A stretch of 64,000 nucleotides of DNA. Source: Bombella apis (GTDB lineage Bacteria > Pseudomonadota > Alphaproteobacteria > Acetobacterales > Acetobacteraceae). Each line of letters opens with the position of its first letter. The stretch's first letter is position 1. The stretch is from the NCBI RefSeq assembly GCF_018221685.1, contig NZ_JAGJTM010000004.1, forward strand, positions 186,001 through 250,000, given 5' to 3'. The position numbers and the translations under genes were made by a program. This document shows positions 16,802 to 25,820 of this stretch, piece by piece. The notes beneath the pieces are model-generated. The model searched no databases. It was not told where the DNA came from and worked only from the letters and a program-made list of their open reading frames with translations.

Positions 16802-17182
16802 TTACTGGTCAGCCGCCAGGATGGGGCCGAGCGGGCGCCCACCCAGAAGATGGACGTGGAAGTGCGGCACTTCCTGTCCACTGTCACGACCCACATTGCT
16901 GATGAGGCGGAACCCGCTGGGGATGAGGGACTGCTCGGCAGAAATTTTGTCCACCAGTTTCCAGAAATCCAGAATCTCTTCATCGCTGGCACGGGAGATG
17001 AAGTCGTGCAGGTCCGTGTAGGCGCCACGGGGGATCACCAGAACATGGATCGGGGCGAGGGGAGAGATGTCGTAGAAAGCGAAAGAATGTTTGCTGTCAC
17101 AGACACGTTCAGCGGGAATCTCTCCCCGCAGTATCTTGGCGAAGACATTGTTGGGATCGTAAGCGGGGGTAGCGGTCGGCAT
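16802..17182 (-). CDS. HIT-family nucleotide hydrolase (HinT type)
   Basis: 126 residues of the histidine-triad superfamily, purine nucleoside phosphoramidase-type hydrolases. The N-terminal FAKILRGEIPAERV and HVLVIPRGAYTDL segments and the C-terminal triad HFHVHLLGG are present and complete. It follows hisE by 90 bases in the same direction, a neighbourhood widespread in alphaproteobacteria, and probably belongs to the histidine transcription unit. Confidence 0.92.
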   Translation of the reverse strand: MPTATPAYDPNNVFAKILRGEIPAERVCDSKHSFAFYDISPLAPIHVLVIPRGAYTDLHDFISRASDEEILDFWKLVDKISAEQSLIPSGFRLISNVGRDSGQEVPHFHVHLLGGRPLGPILAADQ

Positions 17183-17272
17183 AAGATGGGTTCCTCCTCT
17201 TCCTCCATGATTGGGGAGTGAGGTGGGGGGAAGTCAAGGGAGGGGGAGGCAACCCACCTATGAGCCGTGCCT

Positions 17273-17635
17273 TCAGAAGGCCGGTTTCGGCCGGGAGGCT
17301 TTTTCCTCGATGCCGCTCGTGCCTTCACGGCGTTCCAGCTCGGCCCAGACATCCGCCGGATCAATGCCCGCATCAACCCACATCACGATCAGATGATAGA
17401 GGACATCCGCACTTTCGCTGATGAGGCCCTGCCTGTCGCCCTTGATGGCCTCGATGACACATTCGACGGCTTCTTCGCCAAATTTCTGGGCAATCTTGCT
17501 CCGCCCCCGAGCCATGAGACGGGCCGAATGGCTGACGGATGGTGAGGCTCCCTTGCGGGCCAGAACCGTATGGTAAAGTCGTTCCAGAACCTCTTTGCGG
17601 CCTGTCTCACGGGAGGGGGTATTATTCTGGGCCAT
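17273..17635 (-). CDS. hisE: phosphoribosyl-ATP pyrophosphatase
   Basis: Second step of histidine biosynthesis: hydrolyses phosphoribosyl-ATP to phosphoribosyl-AMP and pyrophosphate. The 120-residue all-alpha MazG-like fold shows [18 protein letters not shown] and the metal-binding [15 protein letters not shown] prefer the ATG at 17635, preceded by AGGAAACAT; an ATG at 17656 would add seven residues. HisI is not fused to it and is not in the window. Confidence 0.93.
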   Translation of the reverse strand: MAQNNTPSRETGRKEVLERLYHTVLARKGASPSVSHSARLMARGRSKIAQKFGEEAVECVIEAIKGDRQGLISESADVLYHLIVMWVDAGIDPADVWAELERREGTSGIEEKASRPKPAF

Positions 17636-17664
17636 ATGTTTCCTGTCCTTTGTCATGCCAGTCC

Positions 17665-18426
17665 CTAGCGGCCCAGCCTGACGGGCAGCCGGGCATCGTG
17701 CAGGGCCTGTTTGACCTCACCGATCCTGAACTGGCCGAAATGGAACACGCTGGCGGCCAGCAGACCGCTGGCACCCGCCCGGGCTCCTTCCACGAAATGG
17801 GCCAGTTCCCCCACACCACCGGAGGCGATGACGGGAACGGAAACACGTTTGCAGATGGTTCCCAGCAGATCAAGGTCAAAGCCGGACCGTGTACCGTCAC
17901 GGTCCATGCTGGTGAGCAGGATTTCTCCGGCTCCCCGTGTGGCCATCTGCTCGGCCCAGGCGACGGCATCCAGTCCGGTTGGTTCCCGTCCGCCCTTGGC
18001 GTAGACCTCCCATCCGCCATGGCCATCGGAGCGGGCATCTATCGCCACGACGATGCACTGGCTGCCAAACCGTTCCGCTGCTTCATTGATGAGCTCTGGC
18101 GTGCGGATGGCGGCGGAGTTGATGGCACACTTGTCGGCACCGCTCAGCAGAAGTCTGCGGATGTCCGCACAGCGTCGCACGCCACCACCAACGGTGAGGG
18201 GCAGGCGGACTTCGGCGGCGGTACGTTCGACAACGTCAAGAATGGTGTCCCGATTGTCCGAGCTGGCCGTGATGTCCAGAAAGGTCAGCTCGTCCGCTCC
18301 GGCGGCATCATAGAGGCGGGCCTGTTCCACCGGGTCTCCGGCGTCCCGCAGGGAGACGAAATTGACCCCTTTGACGACCCGCCCGTCATGGACGTCGAGA
18401 CAGGGGATGACACGTAGTTTCAGCAT
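17665..18426 (-). CDS. hisF: imidazole glycerol phosphate synthase, cyclase subunit
   Basis: TIM-barrel cyclase that, with the HisH glutaminase, converts PRFAR and ammonia to imidazole glycerol phosphate and AICAR. 253 residues, normal length. Visible are catalytic Asp in [15 protein letters not shown], the central [16 protein letters not shown], the second catalytic Asp in [17 protein letters not shown], and the phosphate-binding loop [15 protein letters not shown]. The start overlaps the HisA stop by seven bases. Confidence 0.96.
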   Translation of the reverse strand: MLKLRVIPCLDVHDGRVVKGVNFVSLRDAGDPVEQARLYDAAGADELTFLDITASSDNRDTILDVVERTAAEVRLPLTVGGGVRRCADIRRLLLSGADKCAINSAAIRTPELINEAAERFGSQCIVVAIDARSDGHGGWEVYAKGGREPTGLDAVAWAEQMATRGAGEILLTSMDRDGTRSGFDLDLLGTICKRVSVPVIASGGVGELAHFVEGARAGASGLLAASVFHFGQFRIGEVKQALHDARLPVRLGR

Positions 18427-19799
18427 GATCCCTCCAGTACGGACAGGGCTTCCGGCAGATTGATGCGGCCATCATACAGGGCGCGCCCCACGATCACGCC
18501 GGTGATGCCGGGTGTTTCATCGGCCGCCTGTCGCAAGGCCCGGAGATGGTCCAGCGTGCCCACGCCGCCGCTGGCGATGACGGGGATGGAGACATGGCGG
18601 GCCAGCTCGACCGTCTGATCAATGTCCAGACCTTCCAGCATGCCGTCCCGGGTGATCTCGGTGAAGATGATTCCGGCGACGCCTGCCTCTTCCATCCGGC
18701 GGGCGAGGTCGGTGGTGGTCAGCTCGGAGACTTCGGCCCAGCCTTCGGTGGCAACACGGCCCTGCCGGGCGTCGATCCCGGCGATCACGCGGCCCGGCCA
18801 GGCACGGGCGGCCTGCCGGACAAGGCCGGGGTCTTTCACGGCGGCGGAACCAAGGATGACCCGGCTGACACCGGCTTCCAGCCAGCGTTCAATGGCTTTC
18901 ATGTCCCGCAGCCCTCCGCCGAGCTGGACAGGAAGAGATGTGGTGGCGATGATATCCTCCACAGCCTTCACATTGGCCGACCGGCCCGCAAAGGCGCCGT
19001 CCAGATCGACAATGTGGAGGTGGCGGCACCCGGCCTGTTCGAACAGCTTGGCCTGGGCAGGAGGATTGTCGGAATAATGGGTGGCAGCATTCATGTCCCC
19101 CTGCCGCAGGCGGACACAGGCCCCGCCCTTGAGGTCGATGGCCGGGTAGAGGGTCAACGGTTTGCGGAGGGTTCCGCCCGGTGCGGGGCCATGGTGTGGC
19201 ACGGAGAGCGGTGTGCCGGCAGGCTGCCACTGCATGGCTCTTTCTTCAGGGACGAGGAGTTTTGAGAAGAATAGTCCGCGCACTGTCCGGTCTCCGATTC
19301 GTGCAAAATAGGGGTGTGTGCCCCAGTGGGTGAAGTTGAAGGAGGTGAGCAGGGTTATGGCGTCGTGCAGTGTTTCACGCACACGGCAGTCCAGTACCTT
19401 GGCGCCCCGGGTCAGTGCCCTGTTGATGATGGCCTCCATGAGGAGGGCGCCCAGACCTTTTCCCCGCTCGTAAGGAACGATGAAAAAGGCGGTGATGGTG
19501 GCGCTGGCACCGTATATTTCGGACCGGGACGTGGCATGAGCGAGAACAGCCGCCCCGCAGATGCTGCCATCCGGTGCCCGGACGATGAAGACGTCCCGGT
19601 CCGGTACCAGCAGGAGACCCTCGAAGAAACGCCTCAGGACGGCACTTTCAGGGGGCGTGTGCCAGTCGAACACGCCCTCGGCCAGAATGGCGGCCACGGT
19701 GCTTTCCATCAGGCTTTCGAGGTCATCCTCGCTGATGGTGTGGCCCAGCCGTTCGGCCCGGTAACTGTCTGGAGGCTGGTTCCATGGCCGTCCCTGCAT
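18420..19799 (-). CDS. hisA: GNAT acetyltransferase-HisA fusion (ProFAR isomerase)
   Basis: One open frame of about 459 residues. The N-terminal 195 residues are a GNAT N-acetyltransferase ([22 protein letters not shown] is split by nothing and carries the acetyl-CoA loop RGKGLGALL). The C-terminal 245 residues are HisA: catalytic Asp in [47 protein letters not shown] and [12 protein letters not shown] linker of about 30 residues joins them. The start at 19799 overlaps the hisH stop by one base (TGATG). An internal ATG at 19235 with a weak purine-rich site could also give a separate 271-residue HisA, so both a fusion and an independent HisA are possible. The GNAT substrate is unknown. Confidence 0.85.
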   Translation of the reverse strand: MQGRPWNQPPDSYRAERLGHTISEDDLESLMESTVAAILAEGVFDWHTPPESAVLRRFFEGLLLVPDRDVFIVRAPDGSICGAAVLAHATSRSEIYGASATITAFFIVPYERGKGLGALLMEAIINRALTRGAKVLDCRVRETLHDAITLLTSFNFTHWGTHPYFARIGDRTVRGLFFSKLLVPEERAMQWQPAGTPLSVPHHGPAPGGTLRKPLTLYPAIDLKGGACVRLRQGDMNAATHYSDNPPAQAKLFEQAGCRHLHIVDLDGAFAGRSANVKAVEDIIATTSLPVQLGGGLRDMKAIERWLEAGVSRVILGSAAVKDPGLVRQAARAWPGRVIAGIDARQGRVATEGWAEVSELTTTDLARRMEEAGVAGIIFTEITRDGMLEGLDIDQTVELARHVSIPVIASGGVGTLDHLRALRQAADETPGITGVIVGRALYDGRINLPEALSVLEGSC

Positions 19800-20443
19800 C
19801 AGCCAGGCTGCCATGTCAGGAAATTGCCCAGGATGGTCAGACCTACATCCTGGCTTTTTTCCACGTGGAACTGTGTGCCGCAGCGGTTGCCCCTGGCCAC
19901 GATGGCCGGAATGGTCATGCCGTAATCCGCCGTGGCGATGGTTTCTTCTGCCCGGGCGTCCACCAGGGCATAGGAATGGACAAAATAGCCGTGATTTCCC
20001 GGCTCAAGCCCTTCTGTCAGCGGATGGGCACCGGGTGTGAAAGAGAGAGTGTTCCACCCCATGTGCGGCAGCCGGAATCCCTGTCGGGTACTGTCATCCA
20101 TGGGAGCGATGTGGCCATCAATCCAGCCCAGCCCTTCCGTGCGGCCATGTTCCAGCCCGTACTGGGCCATGAGCTGCATCCCCACGCATATGCCGAGAAA
20201 GGGCGTGCCTTCTGCTGTTGCCTTTTCCAGCAGGGGGCGGAGAGCGCCCTCGTCCAGCCCTTTCGCACAGTCGGCAAAGGCACCCTGGCCAGGCAGGATG
20301 AGACGGTCGGCAGCAAGGATGTCAGCCTCGTTGCGGGAGATGGCGATGTCGGCTTCCAGCCCTCGCAGGGCTGCGGCCCTTCGTGCTGCCTGTGCAGCAG
20401 AAGCCAGGTTGCCGCCATTGTAGTCGATTACAACAACACGCAT
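19799..20443 (-). CDS. hisH: imidazole glycerol phosphate synthase, glutamine amidotransferase subunit
   Basis: Class I glutamine amidotransferase that supplies ammonia to HisF. About 214 residues starting MRVVVIDYNGGN. The nucleophile Cys is in FLGICVGMQLM, the His-x-Glu pair in TQFHVEKSQ, and the oxyanion segment is LPGQGAFADC. A methionine two codons upstream is also possible. Second gene of the his unit; its stop overlaps the downstream start. Confidence 0.95.
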   Translation of the reverse strand: MRVVVIDYNGGNLASAAQAARRAAALRGLEADIAISRNEADILAADRLILPGQGAFADCAKGLDEGALRPLLEKATAEGTPFLGICVGMQLMAQYGLEHGRTEGLGWIDGHIAPMDDSTRQGFRLPHMGWNTLSFTPGAHPLTEGLEPGNHGYFVHSYALVDARAEETIATADYGMTIPAIVARGNRCGTQFHVEKSQDVGLTILGNFLTWQPG

Positions 20444-20525
20444 GAACACTCTCCATACTGCAAGCTGCCCGGTCCTGTTTCAGGCAGGTGGGGGAGACAA
20501 ATCAAGGAAAAACCGTGAGGGAGCT

Positions 20526-21128
20526 TTACAGCACCCCTTTGGTGGATGGAATCTGCCCGGCGCTGCGGGGGTCGCGGGAGAGCGCCATGCGCAGGGCCCG
20601 GGCGAAGGATTTGAAGGCACTTTCGGCAATGTGGTGGGCATTGGTTCCGGCACGGCCATTCATGTGCACGGTGATGCGGGCGGACATGCAGAGAGCACGG
20701 AAAAACTCTTCCACCATTTCCGTGGCCATGGCGCCGATCATCTCACGGGGGAAGGTGATGTTCCAGGCCAGGAAGGGACGGCCTGAAATGTCCACGACCG
20801 CTTCACAGAGCGCTTCATCCAGAGGGACAAGGGCAGAGCCGAAACGTTCGATGCCCCGCTTGTCGCCGATGGCCTTGTGGAGGGCCTCTCCCAGCGTGAT
20901 GCCCACATCCTCGATGGTGTGGTGGTCATCAATATGGAGGTCGCCTTTCACCTGTACGGTGAGGTCCAGCCCGCCATGCCGGGCCAGGGCATCCAGCATG
21001 TGGTCGAAGAAGCCAATGCCTGTCTGGATGCTGTTCTTCCCGTGTCCGTCAATGGCGAGGGAAAGGGTGATGTCGGTCTCGCCTGTCTGGCGATTCAATG
21101 TGGCGGTTCGTGATGTCTGAGTCGTCAT
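20526..21128 (-). CDS. hisB: imidazoleglycerol-phosphate dehydratase
   Basis: Monofunctional HisB (200 residues) dehydrating imidazole glycerol phosphate. The Mn-binding histidine repeats are clear: GFFDHMLDALARHG, DLHIDDHHTIEDVG, and the second-half NGRAGTNAHHIAESAFKSFARAL. There is no phosphatase domain, as is usual outside enterobacteria. First gene of the hisB-hisH-hisA-hisF-hisE-HIT run; its promoter must lie in the 111 bases shared with the divergent nitroreductase. Confidence 0.96.
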   Translation of the reverse strand: MTTQTSRTATLNRQTGETDITLSLAIDGHGKNSIQTGIGFFDHMLDALARHGGLDLTVQVKGDLHIDDHHTIEDVGITLGEALHKAIGDKRGIERFGSALVPLDEALCEAVVDISGRPFLAWNITFPREMIGAMATEMVEEFFRALCMSARITVHMNGRAGTNAHHIAESAFKSFARALRMALSRDPRSAGQIPSTKGVL

Positions 21129-21239
21129 GTCTTTCTGCTATACCAATATGGGCTGCTTTCCAAACTTGCTTATTGTGACGCTGTGGGTGAGACTGTCCAG
21201 TTAACAGACCATGACAAGATTTTCAGGAGAGCCGTCATC

Positions 21240-21857
21240 ATGGCGCAGGCTTCATCTGTTTCCCCGCTTGATGTGTTGCTGGAGCGTTCCTCGACAGGCG
21301 ATCTGGTCGCTCCGGCTCCGCAGGGAGAGGTGCTGGCCCGCATCCTCTCCGCCGGGCTGAGGGCTCCGGATCATGGGCATCTCTGCCCGTGGCGGTATGT
21401 GGTGATTGCTGGCGATGCCCGCCCGGCCTTTGCCGGACATGTTGTTGCCGCCGTGGCCCGGCAGGAGCCTGATGCCCCGGAGAAGAAGCGTGAGAAGCGG
21501 CGCAGGCGTTTTTCCGAGACGCCGATGGTCATTGCACTGGGGATGCATCTCCGGCCGGAGCACAAGGTTCCCGTCATGGAGCAGGAAATGGCTGTGGCCG
21601 CCGGGGCCATGAATGTCCTCAATGCCCTGCACATGGAAGGATTCGGAGGGGTATGGATCAGCGGGAGGTTCTGTGAGGACCGGTCCCTGCTCAGCCAGCT
21701 GGGGCTGGAGGCCCCGCACCGGCTTGCGGGGTTCCTGCTTGTCGGTACGCCAGAAAAGCCGGAACGGGCCCATGTCCGCCCGGATGTGGGTGATCATGTG
21801 GCTTTCTGGGATGGGCAGACACCTGTCACGTTCGGTGCGGATGACAGGCAACGCTGA
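21240..21857 (+). CDS. nitroreductase-family FMN oxidoreductase (YdjA-like)
   Basis: About 205 residues. ILSAGLRAPDHGHLCPWRYVVIAG is the family's FMN-binding and substrate-pocket segment (shown here from about residue 35), and the C-terminal half has GGVWISGRFCED and LAGFLLVGTP. Single-domain NAD(P)H-dependent nitroreductases of this compact type reduce quinone or nitro compounds in vitro; the physiological substrate is uncertain. The ATG at 21240 is chosen for the AGGAGA nine bases upstream. Confidence 0.85.
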   Translation: MAQASSVSPLDVLLERSSTGDLVAPAPQGEVLARILSAGLRAPDHGHLCPWRYVVIAGDARPAFAGHVVAAVARQEPDAPEKKREKRRRRFSETPMVIALGMHLRPEHKVPVMEQEMAVAAGAMNVLNALHMEGFGGVWISGRFCEDRSLLSQLGLEAPHRLAGFLLVGTPEKPERAHVRPDVGDHVAFWDGQTPVTFGADDRQR

Positions 21858-21939
21858 GGACGGAGACGGGCTGCTTGCCGGGGCATGCCTGGTAGGTTAA
21901 AGCCGTGACCAGGGAGAACTGGGGGACAGGGGCTGCATC

Positions 21940-23205
21940 ATGACACGACATGGTAATGATCATCAGGCAGAGGGGCCAGAGCGGAAGGGGGGGGCCGCCT
22001 GTGATGTGGTGGTCGCTGGTGGTGGTCCTGCCGGTCTGGCAGCCGCCCTGTCTTTTGCCCGGGAAGGCTGGCAGGTGAGCGTGGTGGAAAAAGTTCCCTG
22101 CAGCGTGCTGGAGGCTCCGTCCTTCGATGGGCGGGAAATTGCCCTGACCCACCATACCGTGCATTGGCTGAAACAGCATGGCGTTTGGGACGAGATTCCG
22201 GCAGAGGCCATCTGCCCCCTTGATGTCGCCCGGGTAGAGAGTGGCAGTCTGGGCGGCCCTCCTCTCATTTTCCATGCGCCGGATGGGGGAGGGGCTGCCT
22301 CGTCCGATGCGGGGCCAGAAGGGGAACCGCTGGGCTTCCTGGTGGCCAATCATCTCATCCGTCGTGCCCTTCATCGTGTCGTGAGCCGGACAGAGGGCAT
22401 CACCCTGCTCTGCCGGACAGGCGTGACAGGGTATCAGACCGGGCGGGATGTCATGCAGGTCCGGCTGTCGGATGGGCGGGCCATGCAGGCCCGTCTTCTG
22501 GTCGGGGCGGATGGCCGCTTCTCCCAGATACGGGAGCTGGCCGGGATCGGGGCCATCGTGCATGATTTCGGCATGAGCATCCTTGTCTGCCGGATGCGGC
22601 ACCTTACACCGCATGACAATACGGCCCTGCAATGGTTTGATGAACGCCAGACGATCGCCCTCCTGCCGGTCGCCCCGGATGGGGGTATGGGCGATATTTC
22701 GTCTCTGGTGCTGACCCTGCCGCCGGATGATATTGCCCGACTTCGTGTAGCGGCCCCGGATGATTTCAATGCCGAGATCACCCGTCGGACGGATGAACGG
22801 CTCGGCCTCCTGCGGGTGATGAGCGACCGTATCACCTACCCGCTCAAGGCCGTCTATGCCCATCGCTTTCAGGCTCCCCGTGTGGCCCTGATTGGTGATG
22901 CTGCCGTGGGTATGCACCCCATTACGGCACATGGTTTCAATTTCGGCATCCGGGGGCAGGAAACACTGGTGCAGGAGTTGAGCGCTGGACCTGGGGACCC
23001 GGGTGATGCGGCGTCGCTCCAGCGTTTTGAGCGGCGACATCGCAAGGCAACTTTCCCGCTCTTTACGGCGACCAATGCCATTGCTGTGGCCTACACCCGG
23101 GATGACGGACCATTCCCTCTGGCCCGCCGGGCCGGACTTATGCTGGCCAACCGTCTGGCCCCTTTCAAGAAGGCCGTGACACGGATGCTGATGGACCCCG
23201 TGTGA
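21940..23205 (+). CDS. UbiH/UbiF/VisC-family FAD-dependent hydroxylase (ubiquinone biosynthesis)
   Basis: 421-residue flavoprotein monooxygenase of the ubiquinone hydroxylase family. The FAD dinucleotide fold VVVAGGGPAGLAAALSFA, the family-specific FDGREIALTH, the second FAD motif LLVGADGRFSQIR and the ALIGDAAVGMHPITAHGFNFGI segment are all present. It probably adds one of the ring hydroxyls of ubiquinone, the electron carrier that acetic acid bacteria rely on for their membrane dehydrogenases. Which ring position cannot be decided from sequence. The nitroreductase ends 82 bases upstream. Confidence 0.85.
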   Translation: MTRHGNDHQAEGPERKGGAACDVVVAGGGPAGLAAALSFAREGWQVSVVEKVPCSVLEAPSFDGREIALTHHTVHWLKQHGVWDEIPAEAICPLDVARVESGSLGGPPLIFHAPDGGGAASSDAGPEGEPLGFLVANHLIRRALHRVVSRTEGITLLCRTGVTGYQTGRDVMQVRLSDGRAMQARLLVGADGRFSQIRELAGIGAIVHDFGMSILVCRMRHLTPHDNTALQWFDERQTIALLPVAPDGGMGDISSLVLTLPPDDIARLRVAAPDDFNAEITRRTDERLGLLRVMSDRITYPLKAVYAHRFQAPRVALIGDAAVGMHPITAHGFNFGIRGQETLVQELSAGPGDPGDAASLQRFERRHRKATFPLFTATNAIAVAYTRDDGPFPLARRAGLMLANRLAPFKKAVTRMLMDPV

Positions 23206-23230
23206 GGTTCATGCCTGTTCAGGGGATCAG

Positions 23231-23259
23231 ATTCCCTCTGTGGGAATGGTTTATTTTTA
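23231..23259 (+). terminator. rho-independent terminator after the UbiH-type gene
   Basis: ATTCCC-TCTGT-GGGAAT hairpin followed by GGTTTATTTTTAATT, a T-rich tail, 25 bases after the stop codon at 23205. Confidence 0.7.
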
Positions 23260-23442
23260 ATTAACAAAATGACTTGCCTGATATGGCTTTCCACGGTGAT
23301 ACTGGTCGTGGGAGTAATCCGGTGAAGGAAGCTGTCCCATATGACAATGTGGGATGAACGGATCGGGACAGCCCAGTGTATCTGATTGTCAGGTTCCAGA
23401 AGCTGGCAGTTGCGTCATGTGTGGAGTACAGGGTGGGTTGTG

Positions 23443-25050
23443 ATGTATGACGTCCTTATTATTGGTGCGGGATTTGCTGGACTGACACTGGCCTATCAGC
23501 TCAGGAAAAAGTCCAGTGACCTGCGCATTGCCATTGTGCATGATTCTTCCTTTCCCCTCGATGACATATCAGACAAGGTCGGTGAGTCCTTCAATGAAAT
23601 AGGGGCTGTTTATTTTGATCAGATGCTCGGGCTGAAGGAATTCATGAAGGAGCGTTACCCGCGGAAGCTGGGAATGCGTTTTTTCAAGATCAATGAATCA
23701 TCCTATCAGGAAATGGGTTACAATAATTTCACTCCCAACCATGCCTTTCATTTCGAGCGTGGGAAGCTTGAGAATGATCTTTTTGACCTTGTCAAAGACA
23801 AGGTGGATTTTTACCTGAACCATAAATATCTTGATTTCGAAACGGTTGATGGTGAAAAGCACGTTCATGTTCTGGACAGGAATGATAAAAGTTCCAGAAC
23901 GTTGAAAGCGCACTGGCTTGTTGATGCTGCCGGGCTGAAGAAGCTGCTGGCCCGTAAATTCGACCTCACACACAGGTTGCCACTCAACCATTCGTCTGTC
24001 TGGTTCCGGGTTGGGGGTGGTGTCAATGTGGATGATTTTCTGCCACTGACCAGCGACAACCCTTTCACGACGGAGAATCGGTCATGGAGCTCCATTCATC
24101 TGGAAGGTGTAGGATACTGGGTATGGATCCTGCGTCTTTCCGAGAACGTGACAAGTGTCGGCATCATTTTTGATGAGAACATGTACGAGTTCCAGGATCT
24201 CGCCACATGGGAGAAGACAAAGCTCTGGTTGAGAGACAATGTCCGGGTCCTGATGGATTATCTTGATGAGGAACAGTTTCCCATCATGGACTTCAGGATC
24301 TTGAGGCGGTTTGCTACCCAGTCTGATTATTGGGTGAGTGATGAGCGCTGGGCTCTGGTGGGGGATGCCTACGGAATATGGGACCCCTACTATTCCAATG
24401 GATTTGACCTGATTGGCATGCAGAATACGATCCTGACAGAGCTGATCCTCGCAGAACGTGCTGGCCAGGAGATCCATCAGCGCATTCAGGGGGCCAACCG
24501 GTTCATAAGCGATGTCATGAGGGGGTTTGCCGCCACCTTCACGGATTTCTACTCACGGAAAGACCGCTGGTACTACATCTGTTCAAAATATAACGTCGAC
24601 ATGGCCGTCTATTTCCCGATATTGGCCACCATCGTGCATAACTCCTTGGAGTCCATGTTTGTGGATGAAGACCCGGTATTCCGGGACAGGGTCCTGTTTT
24701 ATCTTGAGGAGGGTGGAGGTATCTATTTTCAGCTGATCCAGCTCCTGGCGTCTGACGAGTTCAAGAACAATGGGGTGGACGGGTACGATTACATGCCGCT
24801 CAATGCGGATACATATCATGCCTTCGTCCCGGAAATGGATATCCCCTATCATGAGAAAGAGCGGGTATTTCCCATTCTGGAAAAGAACTGCAATCTGCTC
24901 TGGTGCGTTTTCCATTATCTGAAATCAGGCCGCAACTATATGGATTTCATAAAGAACGGGGCCTATTTTGCCATTACGGAACAGACGGACCCCGAGCGTT
25001 ACAGGGATAACCCGGACCAGCTGGAAGCTGATCTGTTCCATTCTGCCTGA
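23443..25050 (+). CDS. FAD-dependent halogenase-like monooxygenase
   Basis: About 535 residues starting MYDVLIIGAGFAGLTLAYQL (FAD-binding GxGxxG). KVGESFNEIGAVYF corresponds to the GES segment of flavin-dependent halogenases; GYWVWILRLSENVTSVGII resembles their W-x-W-x-I region, with the second Trp replaced; LVGDAYGIWDPYYSNGFDL corresponds to their GDAAG-x-x-DP motif. The C-terminal 200 residues are long and rich in aromatic and acidic residues. No NRPS, PKS or tailoring genes flank it. Its codons are visibly AT-richer than its neighbours', which suggests acquisition by transfer. It could be a halogenase or a related hydroxylase. Substrate unknown. Confidence 0.65.
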   Translation: MYDVLIIGAGFAGLTLAYQLRKKSSDLRIAIVHDSSFPLDDISDKVGESFNEIGAVYFDQMLGLKEFMKERYPRKLGMRFFKINESSYQEMGYNNFTPNHAFHFERGKLENDLFDLVKDKVDFYLNHKYLDFETVDGEKHVHVLDRNDKSSRTLKAHWLVDAAGLKKLLARKFDLTHRLPLNHSSVWFRVGGGVNVDDFLPLTSDNPFTTENRSWSSIHLEGVGYWVWILRLSENVTSVGIIFDENMYEFQDLATWEKTKLWLRDNVRVLMDYLDEEQFPIMDFRILRRFATQSDYWVSDERWALVGDAYGIWDPYYSNGFDLIGMQNTILTELILAERAGQEIHQRIQGANRFISDVMRGFAATFTDFYSRKDRWYYICSKYNVDMAVYFPILATIVHNSLESMFVDEDPVFRDRVLFYLEEGGGIYFQLIQLLASDEFKNNGVDGYDYMPLNADTYHAFVPEMDIPYHEKERVFPILEKNCNLLWCVFHYLKSGRNYMDFIKNGAYFAITEQTDPERYRDNPDQLEADLFHSA

Positions 25051-25055
25051 GGATA

Positions 25056-25817
25056 TTACGGTCTGGCTGGGATGGCGTGGGCCTGGAGGAACCGCTCCAG
25101 TTCCACGTCTCCTGCTGTGGCCTTTATGCGGCATGAGCTGGCGAGCCGGGGGACGGTTCTGTCCGTTTCCGGTGGAGAGACCAGCCTGACGGGCACTTCC
25201 AGGGAGCGGGCGAGCAGACGCGTCCGGCCTGCATCATGGCGGCTGCCATAAAGACCATCCCCGATGATGGGCGTGCCCAGTGCGGCGCAATGGACACGGG
25301 CCTGGTGGGTCCGTCCTGTATGGAGGGTCAGCTCCAGCAGGCTGGATGTTCCGTCACTGGCCAGAACACGCCATGATGTCTGGGCCAGACGGCCCTGGTC
25401 AGTCTGGGAAGGGTGTACTGTTTCGGGCATGGGGTCGGAGACCATTTTCCATCCCTGCCGGATTGAGGAAACACGTCGCAGCAGGGTTGTGAGAGTGCCC
25501 TGCTGTCTGGTGGGATGTCCTTCAACCAGTGCCCAGTACCGTTTGATGGTTTCATGTGTGGCAAAGGCCTTCTGTGCAGCAACAAGGGCTGATTTGCGTC
25601 GGGCTATGAGAAGGCACCCTGCCGTATCAGCATCCAGCCGGTGGACCAGCCACGGGCCGCCCCGCTTCTGGGGGAGCAGACGGCTCTCGACACTGTCCTG
25701 GACTTTGGGGCCGGGATGGGCGGCAAGTCCTGCCGGCTTGTTGATGACGACAAAATGACGGTCCTCCCAGAGGAGGGGCAGCTCCTTTCCGGGCTGGAAG
25801 AGGGGAGGGGGCGCCAC
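25056..25817 (-). CDS. RluA-family pseudouridine synthase
   Basis: 253 residues with the RluA-family catalytic motif HRLDADTAGCLLIAR (Asp nucleophile), the FVVINKPAGLAAHPG segment, KRYWALVEG and HTGRTHQARVH. There is no N-terminal S4 domain, so it is the short type (RluA/TruC-like) modifying rRNA or tRNA uridines. It begins three bases after the ftsK stop and converges with the halogenase-like gene. Confidence 0.88.
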   Translation of the reverse strand: MAPPPLFQPGKELPLLWEDRHFVVINKPAGLAAHPGPKVQDSVESRLLPQKRGGPWLVHRLDADTAGCLLIARRKSALVAAQKAFATHETIKRYWALVEGHPTRQQGTLTTLLRRVSSIRQGWKMVSDPMPETVHPSQTDQGRLAQTSWRVLASDGTSSLLELTLHTGRTHQARVHCAALGTPIIGDGLYGSRHDAGRTRLLARSLEVPVRLVSPPETDRTVPRLASSCRIKATAGDVELERFLQAHAIPARP

Positions 25818-25820
25818 GGG

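Noticed and set aside
21826-23040. 404-codon minus-strand frame over the UbiH-type gene
   Set aside because: Antisense shadow of a conserved flavoprotein; no start signal or domain.
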